A DNA stretch of 64,000 nucleotides. It comes from Amycolatopsis mediterranei (lineage in GTDB: Bacteria; Actinomycetota; Actinomycetes; Mycobacteriales; Pseudonocardiaceae). This document shows positions 34,846-42,423 of this stretch, in pieces. Below the pieces are notes generated by a model. It ran no database searches. It was not told where the DNA came from and was given only the letters and a program-made list of their open reading frames with translations. The position numbers were made by a program, and so were the translations under genes. The stretch is from NCBI RefSeq assembly GCF_026017845.1, contig NZ_CP100416.1, forward strand, positions 4,125,615 to 4,189,614, written 5' to 3'. Position 1 is the stretch's first letter; each line of letters starts with the position of its first letter.

Positions 34846-35399
34846 GGCAGCCCTCTCCCGTTCGGCTGGCCGCAGCTTCTCAGCGCGCCGCGGCGGCGGC
34901 AAGACGCCGTTTCGGGCTTTCCGCTGCGGGGGCGCCGAGCCGGCACCCGGACGTGAGGATCTGCCCGCCACGCTCCTGCGATTTTGCACAAGGGGCAGGA
35001 CAGGTGAGTAGCCGGCACCGCCCAGTAGTCCCGGCGAGATCACCACCACCCGGGTGTTCATCCGCGCGCAGGAGAGTTCATCCGTAATTGAGCTGCCGGC
35101 TGCGCGGGCTGGTGAGCGCGTCGACCCGCTGACCCTCGACCCTGGTGAGCTCGCGCTGCTGGCCCTGTTCGGCACCGGGAGCCGGACGGCGTCGACCAGA
35201 CGCTTACGAGCACAGATGGCCGGCGCCCAGCTCGCCGATTTCCTCTCCCAACTGGAGAAGACTCCGTGGCCGCGAGACGTTCGTTGCCGAACTGGCGCCG
35301 CGATCCGGCGATGCCGGTTCTGGTGTCGTACCGCGCGGAGTCGACCGGGTCGCGGGCGGAACGCGCCTCGCCGGCGTCGATGACGAATCCGAAGCTGAT
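34846..35399. other. gene-poor stretch
   Basis: I cannot support any gene here. Open frames on both strands lack family features and ribosome sites. The right part may include more decayed sequence upstream of the enoyl-CoA hydratase remnant. Confidence 0.5.
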
Positions 35400-35600
35400 C
35401 TGCACCCGAATGGCCGCATTGTCACTTGCCTCCGGATCCCGCGGAAGATCGCCATGGAGATGATTTCCACCGGCACCCCGATCACCACTCGACGTGCGTT
35501 CGAGCCCGGTCTGGTCAACCGCGTGGTTCCCCGGACGAAGTCCTGTCGACCGCCCTCGCGCTGGCCGAGCTGATCAGCGAGAACGCACCTCATCCGGCCG
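35400..35600 (+). pseudogene. remnant of an enoyl-CoA hydratase gene
   Basis: The translation RIPRKIAMEMISTGTPITTR followed by RAFEPGLVNRVVP is the typical crotonase segment near the active-site helix. After VVP the frame shifts and DEVLSTALALAELISENAP, the next conserved helix, continues in a second frame. The N-terminal oxyanion-hole part and the C-terminus are missing. The remnant runs into the 3' end of the DDAH gene on the other strand, a sign of past rearrangement. Confidence 0.68.
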
Positions 35601-36405
35601 GCGTGCCATCCGCGGGGCGCAGTTCGAGGGTGCAGCATTTGGGGCCGCCGCCGGATGCCCGGAACTCGGAGAGGTCGACGGGGATCGGTTCATAGCCCCG
35701 GTCGAGCAGGCGGTCGGCGAAGTGCGTGCTGTCGGCAGGGATGACGACGTGGTGGCCGTCGGATATCGCGTTGAGGCCGAAGTGGCGGGCGTCCGCGGCG
35801 GTGGCGAGCAGGGCGTCCGGGTACAGGCGCTCGAGCAGACGCCTGCTGCCCGCCGAGAACGCGCCGGGGTAGTAGGCGATGGTGTCGGCGTCGAGAGGCA
35901 GCAGGGCGGTGTCGAGGTGGTAGAAGCACGCGTCGACCAACCGCAGGGAGAGCACCGGGTAGCCGAGGAACTCCTGAGCCTCCAGATGCGTGGGGTGTTC
36001 CGTGCGGAAGCCGGTGCCCGCCAGGACATGCCGTCCGGTGAAGAGGAAGTCGCCCTCTCCCTCGCCGATCCCCTCGGACATCGCGACGGTGTAGGTGCCG
36101 GTTGACTCCAGCCACCGCTGGTGCGCTGCGGACTCGGGTTGTCTTGTGGCACTGCGGAACCGCGCCACGAACGCCCGGCCGCCGACCACGACGGCGCCGT
36201 TGGCGGTGAACACCATGTCCGGTAAGCCTTGCACCGGATCCAGCAAGCTCACCCGGTGTCCGAGGCGCTCGTAGACGTCCACCAGGGTGCGCCACTGCGA
36301 CACCGCGCGTTCCCTGTCGACCACGTGGTTCGGCTGCATCCAGGGGTTGCTTTTCTCGGTCACGTCGAAGTGGACCGGAGCGCACATCAGGTAATGCCGG
36401 CTCAT
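35590..36405 (-). CDS. dimethylargininase-like (DDAH) amidinohydrolase
   Basis: A 271-aa protein of the guanidino-modifying superfamily. DMVFTANGAVV carries the substrate-binding Asp, EGEGDFLFTG the second acidic site, CFYHLDTALLPLD the catalytic His, and GGGPKCCTLELR the nucleophilic Cys near the C-terminus. This pattern and the length match DDAH and related enzymes that hydrolyse methylarginines to citrulline plus amines. Arginine deiminase or a related amidinohydrolase is an alternative. ATG 36405 overlaps the cyclase-family stop (ATGA), so the two work together. Confidence 0.9.
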   Translation of the reverse strand: MSRHYLMCAPVHFDVTEKSNPWMQPNHVVDRERAVSQWRTLVDVYERLGHRVSLLDPVQGLPDMVFTANGAVVVGGRAFVARFRSATRQPESAAHQRWLESTGTYTVAMSEGIGEGEGDFLFTGRHVLAGTGFRTEHPTHLEAQEFLGYPVLSLRLVDACFYHLDTALLPLDADTIAYYPGAFSAGSRRLLERLYPDALLATAADARHFGLNAISDGHHVVIPADSTHFADRLLDRGYEPIPVDLSEFRASGGGPKCCTLELRPADGTPAG

Positions 36406-37160
36406 GTGTCCGGTACCAACGCCAGAACGCGGGCGGGAAACGCGGTGGCGCTCTGGGCCTTGCCGACGCCGACGACCACCGTGGCGCCGAGCGGCGGGAC
36501 TTCGGACAGGGCCGCCATCATCTCCACCTGGTAGCGGTCGTGCTCGAAGATCCGGGCCTCCGCCGGGTGTTGTCTGCCGGCGATCTCCTCGGCGTTCGAT
36601 CCGTCGGCGTCACAGGTGACCCGGCGGCCCGGGTCGGTGTCGATCGTCTCGTGGCCGAAGGCCGTGGTGTCCCGTTGCCCCACCAGGAAATCGATCGCGG
36701 CCACGGTCCACCCCGGTGACCGGACACGACCATCGGGCGCACGGCCTCGCATCGCGTCTTGGCTCGGCCACCGGTTCGACCAGTCCGACCGGAAAGCCAC
36801 GAAGGCTTTTTCCGGCACCTGGCCGTACCGCCGCTCCCAGTCCAGGATGTGCGGAACGTCCAGACAGGTACCGGGATCACGGGTCACTTGGGCGGACAGG
36901 TCGATGACCACCAACGGTAGTACCAGTTCGTCCGGCCGCAACTGGTCCACTGTGCGTCCGCCCGCACGCATGTGCGCGGGGGCGTCCACATGGGTCGCCC
37001 AGGCACCCGGCATGCTGTGCCGCTGTAGGTCGAACCCGTCGCGCCGGAGGCTGAGCGCCGGCTCACGACGCTCCCCGGCGAAATCCTCGGAGCCCGCCAC
37101 GCCAGGGCCGAACGCGTGCGTCAGGTCGACAATCCGCAACGTCTTCGGCCCCATTGACAC
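36402..37160 (-). CDS. cyclase-family (kynurenine formamidase-like) metal hydrolase
   Basis: A 252-aa protein of the cyclase/formamidase family. It opens with RIVDLTHAFGPGV and keeps the metal-binding signature as GAWATHVDAPAHM (HxDxPxH type), with a later FEHDRYQVEMM and ATVVVGVGKAQS strand. Family members are zinc or manganese hydrolases acting on N-formyl or cyclic amide bonds. It is translationally coupled to the DDAH gene, so it probably acts on the same nitrogen-rich substrate line. The exact substrate is unknown. Confidence 0.85.
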   Translation of the reverse strand: MSMGPKTLRIVDLTHAFGPGVAGSEDFAGERREPALSLRRDGFDLQRHSMPGAWATHVDAPAHMRAGGRTVDQLRPDELVLPLVVIDLSAQVTRDPGTCLDVPHILDWERRYGQVPEKAFVAFRSDWSNRWPSQDAMRGRAPDGRVRSPGWTVAAIDFLVGQRDTTAFGHETIDTDPGRRVTCDADGSNAEEIAGRQHPAEARIFEHDRYQVEMMAALSEVPPLGATVVVGVGKAQSATAFPARVLALVPDT

Positions 37161-37386
37161 GCTATTCAGGATGAGCTGGCTGACATTCCGTGTCCACGGT
37201 GTCTCGCGAGGTCAACCGGTTAGTGTGACAGTGCGGCTCGATTCCGCTACTTTCAGGCTGAAGCCTTGCTCCAATCGTGTCATCCGGGACTCGTCTGCAG
37301 TCAGTGCCGCGGGATGTGGCTATGCGCTCCGAGGCCGGACAGTGGAAGGGAGGCTATAACAGCTGACAGGGACAGTTACGCGCAAT

Positions 37387-37506
37387 TCAGAGAAGGTAGC
37401 GGCAGCGGCGTTCCTGCAGGAGACCGAAGTCGATCTGGCCGGCGTCGTTGTGGACGACGATCTCGCCGTCGAGCACTGCGGCCCGGCCGTCGGAGCCGGC
37501 GAGACC
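37387..37506 (-). pseudogene. small remnant resembling an ATP-dependent DNA ligase
   Basis: About 40 codons read HVGLAGSDGRAAVLDGEIVV then HNDAGQIDFGLLQERR, resembling the segment after the nucleotidyl lysine in LigD-type ATP-dependent DNA ligases. Nothing else of the gene remains in this frame. The identification rests on a short match and is uncertain. Confidence 0.4.
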
Positions 37507-37679
37507 GACGTGGAGGAGTTTTCGGACGTCACGGGCTGCAAGGCGGTCATCGGTGTCCTCTCGAGGGCGGGGGACGCCGGGCTCGCACTTCCCGGCGGGC
37601 CTGTCGAAGCATTCAACGTCGACCGCGTGCTGGCCCGTGTGGCGTGGCGGCGCGATCCCCGGTGTCCGATCCGCCGGTC

Positions 37680-39896
37680 TCACAACAGCTTGTCGAGGGT
37701 GATGGGGAGGTCGTGGATCCGCCGGCCGGTTGCGTGGTGGACTGCGTTCGCGATCGCTCCCGCGACGCCGGTGATGCCCACCTCGCCCACGCCGATCAGG
37801 CCGAGCGGCATCGTCGGGTCCGGGTCGTCGAGGTAGCTGACGTCGATCGGCGGGATGTCCGCGTGCACCGGGACGTGGTACTCGGCGAGGCTCGGGTTCA
37901 TGATCCGTCCCGTGCGCGGGTCGACCAGGGTCTCCTCGGCCAGTGCCATGCCGATGCCCATCACGATCCCGCCGCGCAGCTGGCTCGACGCGGTCTTCGC
38001 GTTGATCACCCGGCCGACGTCGAACACCGCGGTCCAGCGCGACACCCGTACCTCGCCGGTGTCCGGATCGACGCGGACCTCGCAGAACTGGGCCCCGCAG
38101 GCGGCCTTCATCCAGCGCCGCTGGTCGCGCAGGAACTTCGCCGCGAACTTCAGCTGCCCGGCCACCCGGCCGAACCGGGTGTCGGAGCCGATGGCGGCTT
38201 CGACCGACGGCACGCCGGCCTTGGCCAGGATCGTCGCTGGGCTCATCCCGGCCGAACCCGAGCGTTTCGCCAGCTTGTCCAGCTCTCGCTTCAGCTTCTC
38301 GCACGCGGCCAGCAGGCTGTTGGCGATACTCGCCGTCTGCATGGATCCGCCGGCACCCGGGCTCACCGGCAGGGTGGAGTCGCCGTACTCGACCCGCACC
38401 GCATCGAACGGCACCCCGAGCGCGTCGGCGGCGATTTGCGCCTGCGCTGTCGCGCCGCCCATGCCCATTTCGTGGAAACCGCACCGCACCAGCACGCTGC
38501 CGTCGACCGAGAGCCGGACCGTGACGCTGGCGGCGAACTGCCAGGCCGGGTGGTACGCCGACGCGACGCCCATCCCGACCAGCCACCGCCCGTCACGCAT
38601 CGACCCCGGTTCCGGCGTCCGGTCGGCCCAGCCGAACCGCTCGGCGCCCTGCGCGTAGGCCTCACGCAGCATCCGGTGCGTGAACTCCTTGCCGTCGATC
38701 GGGTTCGTCGCCGGTTCGTTCCGCATCCGCAGCTCGATCGGGTCGACACCGAGCCGGTGGGCGAGTTCGTCGATCGACGCCTCCAGCGCGTAGGTCCCGA
38801 TCGACTCGCCCGGCGCGCGCATCGAGGTGTTCGAGAGCAGGTCCAGTTCGACCAGGTTGTGCTGGACCAGGATGTTTTCGGCGGCGTAGAGGTGCCTCGA
38901 CTGCGACGTCACCTGCTCGGGCACGCCGCCGACCCGCCCGGTGCGCGTCACGCTGGTGTGGACGAGCGCGGTCAGCTTGCCGTCGGTGTCGGCGCCGAGT
39001 GCGACTCGCTGCGTGGACGGCGTGCGCCCGCCGACCGTGCGGTAGACGCCTTCCCGGGTGAGCGCGAGCCGGACCGGCCGGCCGGTCGCGCGGGCCGCCA
39101 GCGCGGCGATGATCGTGCCGGGCCAGAGCATCACCTTGCCGCCGAAGCCGCCGCCGACGAACGGGGCGATCACCCGCACGTTCGCGGGCGGCACACCGAA
39201 TCGCCCGGCGAGGTGCGTGCGGACCCAGTCGATGCTCTGCGTGCCCTCGTGGACGGTCAGCCGGTCGCCGTCCCAGGACGCGGTGGTCGCGTGCGGCTCG
39301 ATCGCGTTGTGGTGGTGCGGCGGCGTGGTGAACCGCAGATCGAGCGACACCGGCGCCGCGGCGAGTGCGGCCTCGGCGTCGCCCTTCTTCGCTCCGCCGG
39401 ACACGATCATGGTGCTCTTCTGCGGCTGGGCGTTCTTCTCTTCGGCGGCGAAGTCCACAGTGGACGTCCACGTCTCGTAGGTCACGGTGACCAGCCCGGC
39501 GGCTTCGCGAGCGGCTTCGAGGGTGTCGGCGACGACGACCGCCACCGGCTGGCCGTCCCAGTGCACCTCGTCGGTGTTGAGGTAGTCGACCGAAGTGCCG
39601 GAGACCAGCGTGCTCAGGTTCAGCGGGTTCACCTTCGGCGCCGGTTTCAGCGGCGGGGCGTTCAGGTGGGTGAGCACCGCGACGACGCCGGGGACCGCGG
39701 CCGCGGCCTCGGTCCCGATCGCGGTGATCCGGCCGCGGCTGATCGTCGCGTGCACCAGTGCCGCGCGCGCCAGGCCGGGGAGGGGGTATTCGGCCGAGAA
39801 GCGGGCGGCGCCGGTGGTCTTGGCCGTGCCGTCGACCCGGTCGATCGGCTTGCCGACGACGGGGCCGGTCTCCGTCGCGGGCAGGGTCCTGGTCAT
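37680..39896 (-). CDS. molybdenum hydroxylase large subunit, PaoC/XdhA-type
   Basis: A 738-aa molybdopterin-binding subunit from ATG 39896, overlapping the FAD-subunit stop (ATGA). PIDRVDGTAKTTGAARF is the usual entry; GTQSIDWVRTHLA, APFVGGGFGGKVMLWP, STRMRAPGE-type substrate loop (here NTSMRAPGESIG), and GVGEVGITGVAGAIANAV with the catalytic Glu are present. It belongs with aldehyde oxidoreductases of the PaoABC (YagTSR) kind. Like other members it needs molybdopterin cytosine dinucleotide. Substrate is probably an aldehyde or aromatic heterocycle. No maturation factor such as PaoD is seen beside it. Confidence 0.94.
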   Translation of the reverse strand: MTRTLPATETGPVVGKPIDRVDGTAKTTGAARFSAEYPLPGLARAALVHATISRGRITAIGTEAAAAVPGVVAVLTHLNAPPLKPAPKVNPLNLSTLVSGTSVDYLNTDEVHWDGQPVAVVVADTLEAAREAAGLVTVTYETWTSTVDFAAEEKNAQPQKSTMIVSGGAKKGDAEAALAAAPVSLDLRFTTPPHHHNAIEPHATTASWDGDRLTVHEGTQSIDWVRTHLAGRFGVPPANVRVIAPFVGGGFGGKVMLWPGTIIAALAARATGRPVRLALTREGVYRTVGGRTPSTQRVALGADTDGKLTALVHTSVTRTGRVGGVPEQVTSQSRHLYAAENILVQHNLVELDLLSNTSMRAPGESIGTYALEASIDELAHRLGVDPIELRMRNEPATNPIDGKEFTHRMLREAYAQGAERFGWADRTPEPGSMRDGRWLVGMGVASAYHPAWQFAASVTVRLSVDGSVLVRCGFHEMGMGGATAQAQIAADALGVPFDAVRVEYGDSTLPVSPGAGGSMQTASIANSLLAACEKLKRELDKLAKRSGSAGMSPATILAKAGVPSVEAAIGSDTRFGRVAGQLKFAAKFLRDQRRWMKAACGAQFCEVRVDPDTGEVRVSRWTAVFDVGRVINAKTASSQLRGGIVMGIGMALAEETLVDPRTGRIMNPSLAEYHVPVHADIPPIDVSYLDDPDPTMPLGLIGVGEVGITGVAGAIANAVHHATGRRIHDLPITLDKLL

Positions 39897-40888
39897 GCGG
39901 CGCTCCCGTCGGTGAGCAGCTGTCGCAGCGTCGCGACCATGGTGCGCTGCGCGAGCTCGATCTTGAAGGTGTTGTCCCGTTGCCCCACCGCGGGCGCCAG
40001 CTCGGCGGCGGCCGCCCGGCGGAAGGACTCTTCGGTCGCCGGTGCGCCGAGCAGGATCCGCTCGGCCTCGCGGGCCCGCCACGGTTTCGCGGAGACACCG
40101 CCGAGCGCCAGGCGGACGCCGGTCACGACGCCGTTTCCGGTCTCCAGCGCGGCCGCGACCGAGACCAGGGCGAAGGCGTAGGACGCGCGGTCGCGCACCT
40201 TGCGGTAGCGGGAGTGCGCGGCGATCGGCAGGGCGGGCAGCTCGACGGCGGTGATCAGCTCATCCGCGGCCAGTGCGGTCTCGACCTGCGGAGTGCTGCC
40301 GGGCAGGCGGTGGAACTCGGCCAGCGGGAGGCGGCGGGTGCCGCGCGTGCTCTCCACTTCGACTGCTGCGTCGAGGGCGGCCAGCGCGACGCACATGTCG
40401 GAGGGGTGCGTGGCGATGCAGTGGTCGCTGACCCCGAGGACGCCGGCGTTCCGGGTGAACCCGCCGATCGCGGCGCAGCCGCTGCCCGGTGTCCGCTTGT
40501 TGCACGCGGCCGCACCGTCGTAGAAGTAGAGGCACCGGGTGCGCTGCAGCAGGTTGCCGCCGACGGTCGCCATGTTCCGCAGCTGGGCCGAGGCGCCGTT
40601 GAGGACGGCCTGGGCCAGCACCGGGTAGCGGGTCCGGGCCAGGGGGTGGGCCGCGAGCGTGCTGTTGCGGACGAGCGCGCCGATCCGCAGGCCGCCGCCG
40701 GGCAGCTCGTCGATCCCGGTCAGCGGCAGCCGGGTGATGTCGACGACCACGTCGGGCTGCTCGATGTCCTCCCGCATCAGGTCGACGAGGTTCGTCCCGC
40801 CGCCGAGGAACTTCGCGTTCGGCTCGGTGGCGATCGCGCGGACCGCCGTCTCGACGTCCGGGGCGCTCAGGTAGGTGAACGACCTCAT
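39893..40888 (-). CDS. molybdenum hydroxylase FAD subunit, PaoB-type
   Basis: A 331-aa CO-dehydrogenase-flavoprotein-like subunit. FLGGGTNLVDLMRED and ATVGGNLLQRTRC are the two FAD-binding loops. After the second loop comes CLYFYDGAAACNKRTPGSGC, an insert with several cysteines that matches the extra [4Fe-4S] cluster of PaoB and is absent from classical xanthine dehydrogenases. Start and stop overlap the flanking subunits as ATGA. It relays electrons from the molybdenum and 2Fe-2S subunits to the acceptor. Confidence 0.93.
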   Translation of the reverse strand: MRSFTYLSAPDVETAVRAIATEPNAKFLGGGTNLVDLMREDIEQPDVVVDITRLPLTGIDELPGGGLRIGALVRNSTLAAHPLARTRYPVLAQAVLNGASAQLRNMATVGGNLLQRTRCLYFYDGAAACNKRTPGSGCAAIGGFTRNAGVLGVSDHCIATHPSDMCVALAALDAAVEVESTRGTRRLPLAEFHRLPGSTPQVETALAADELITAVELPALPIAAHSRYRKVRDRASYAFALVSVAAALETGNGVVTGVRLALGGVSAKPWRAREAERILLGAPATEESFRRAAAAELAPAVGQRDNTFKIELAQRTMVATLRQLLTDGSAA

Positions 40889-41373
40889 CTCGTGGCCTCC
40901 TGGATGGCGTGGACGATCCCGTTGTAGGCGCCGCAGCGGCACAGGTTGCCGCTCATGCGCTCCCGGATCTCCGCGTCGGTCAGTTCGCCACCGGGGCCGG
41001 CGAGGTGTTCGGTGACCGCGCTCGGCGTGCCGCCGGAGTGCTCGGCCAGCATCCCGATCGCCGAGCAGATCTGGCCGGAGGTGCAGTAACCGCACTGGAA
41101 GCCGTCGTTGCGGACGAAAGCCCGCTGCAGCGGGTCGTCGACGCCCTCGATGGTCGTGATTTCGCGGCCGGTGTACTGCACGGCCAGCGCGAGACAGGAG
41201 TTGATCCGCTCGCCGTCGGCGAGCACGGTGCACGCGCCGCAGGCGCCCTGGTCGCAGCCCTTCTTCGTGCCGGTCAGCCCCAGCCGCTCGCGCAGCGCGT
41301 CGAGCAGGCTGACCTGTGGTGGGAGGTCGAGCAGCTCGTCGACCCCGTTGACCCGCAATCGCACCTCGACCAC
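40885..41373 (-). CDS. molybdenum hydroxylase [2Fe-2S] subunit, PaoA-type
   Basis: A 162-aa iron-sulfur subunit starting at GTG 41373 (GAAGGGG upstream). The plant-ferredoxin-like cluster site is GCDQGACGACTVL with a later NSC, and the second helical cluster site is FQCGYCTSGQI with GNLCRCGAYNGI. There is no signal peptide, so the enzyme is cytoplasmic, unlike E. coli PaoA. It is the first gene of the three-gene operon, transcribed away from the TetR gene. Confidence 0.95.
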   Translation of the reverse strand: MVEVRLRVNGVDELLDLPPQVSLLDALRERLGLTGTKKGCDQGACGACTVLADGERINSCLALAVQYTGREITTIEGVDDPLQRAFVRNDGFQCGYCTSGQICSAIGMLAEHSGGTPSAVTEHLAGPGGELTDAEIRERMSGNLCRCGAYNGIVHAIQEATR

Positions 41374-41408
41374 GTGGATCCCCTTCGCTCGTGACGGTGC
41401 TCGCCAAA

Positions 41409-41453
41409 TTAACAGAACGATGTACTCTTAACAAGAGAACGTTGTCCTGTTAA
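41409..41453. promoter_or_regulatory. 45-bp nested palindrome, likely TetR operator
   Basis: TTAACAG (41409-41415) pairs with CTGTTAA (41447-41453), and GTACTCTT (41422-41429) pairs with AAGAGAAC (41433-41440) with one mismatch. Both repeats share the same centre at 41431, so the whole block is one imperfect palindrome. It sits midway between the divergent oxidoreductase and TetR start codons and is markedly AT-rich, so it should cover both promoters. Confidence 0.75.
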
Positions 41454-41476
41454 GTGGACCGTATGATGGCTGAGAT

Positions 41477-42121
41477 ATGTCTCAGTCGATGTTCATGCGG
41501 GCCAGGCGGCCGGAGCAGAAGGAGCAGCGGCGCGTGGCCATCCTCGCGGCGGCCCGTGAGCTCGCTCTGGAATCCGGCGTGCGCAACGTGAGCCTGGGCA
41601 GCGTCGCCACGGCCGTGGGGCTGGCCAAGTCCAACGTCACCCGCTACTTCGGTACCCGCGAGGAGATCTACCTCGAGCTGGCTTCCGCGTGCTGGCGCGA
41701 CTGGGCGGACGAGGTCGCCCGCCGGCTCGCGGCCGGGAACGCCGTCGTCGACGTGCTGGCCGAGACACTCGCCGAACGGACGCTGTTCTGCGATCTGCTG
41801 GGCCACACCGCGACGTCGCTGGAGCACAACGTCTCGGTCCCGGCCGCCCGCGACTTCAAGCGACTGGTGCTGGGCGTCCTCACCGAACTCGGCGCGGCGG
41901 TCGCCCGGGCGTGCCCGGAGCTGACCGAGGGCGAAGGGTTCGAACTGGCCGGGGCGGCCAGCGGCTTGGCGGGGATGGTCTACCCGGCCGCGAACCCGCC
42001 GCCGACGCTGCGCGAGGTCTACGCCCAGAACCCGGACCTGGCCGCGGCGTGCCTCCCGTTCCTGCCGACGCTGAAGCGTGCGCTCGCCGCCTTGGCCGCC
42101 GGATTGCCGTCCCTGCGCTGA
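41477..42121 (+). CDS. TetR-family regulator of the molybdenum hydroxylase operon
   Basis: A 214-aa protein. The N-terminal HTH reads ILAAARELALESGVRNVSLG and AVGLAKSNVTRYFGTREEIY; the C-terminal helical ligand domain is of the TetR_C type with LLGHTATSLEHNVSVPAARD. It is divergent from the oxidoreductase genes across a strong palindrome, so repression of both is the simple model. ATG 41477 has no obvious ribosome site and lies in the loop of a short hairpin (CTGAGA-TATG-TCTCAG), so the message may be leaderless. Confidence 0.92.
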   Translation: MSQSMFMRARRPEQKEQRRVAILAAARELALESGVRNVSLGSVATAVGLAKSNVTRYFGTREEIYLELASACWRDWADEVARRLAAGNAVVDVLAETLAERTLFCDLLGHTATSLEHNVSVPAARDFKRLVLGVLTELGAAVARACPELTEGEGFELAGAASGLAGMVYPAANPPPTLREVYAQNPDLAAACLPFLPTLKRALAALAAGLPSLR

Positions 42122-42423
42122 CGGACCGCCAGGCGCCGCCGGCACGGCCGCGTTCGTGCCCACCGGCCCGGCCTGTTCGTTCCGCGCTGCAGCCTGTCCG
42201 CCGACGCCGACCGGCTGATGCCACCGCCGCCCAGAACGCGACAACATCGGCGGCTCATCGACACAACGCAACAGTCATGCCTCGGAGATAGCGGTGGCCA
42301 GGGGCGAGTACCAAGTGCCTTGGGCGCGACTCATATCCGACGCAAAAGACGACGGCTGGACGAAGGTCGTCCTGCACCCGGCGATGGCGCCGGGTATCGG
42401 AAACCGGGTGGCGGCTGCCAGCC
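42122..42423. other. gap between convergent genes
   Basis: I see no supported gene. The regulator gene and the alpha-galactosidase gene end here from opposite sides. Short frames lack start signals and family features, and no strong hairpin was found. Confidence 0.55.
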
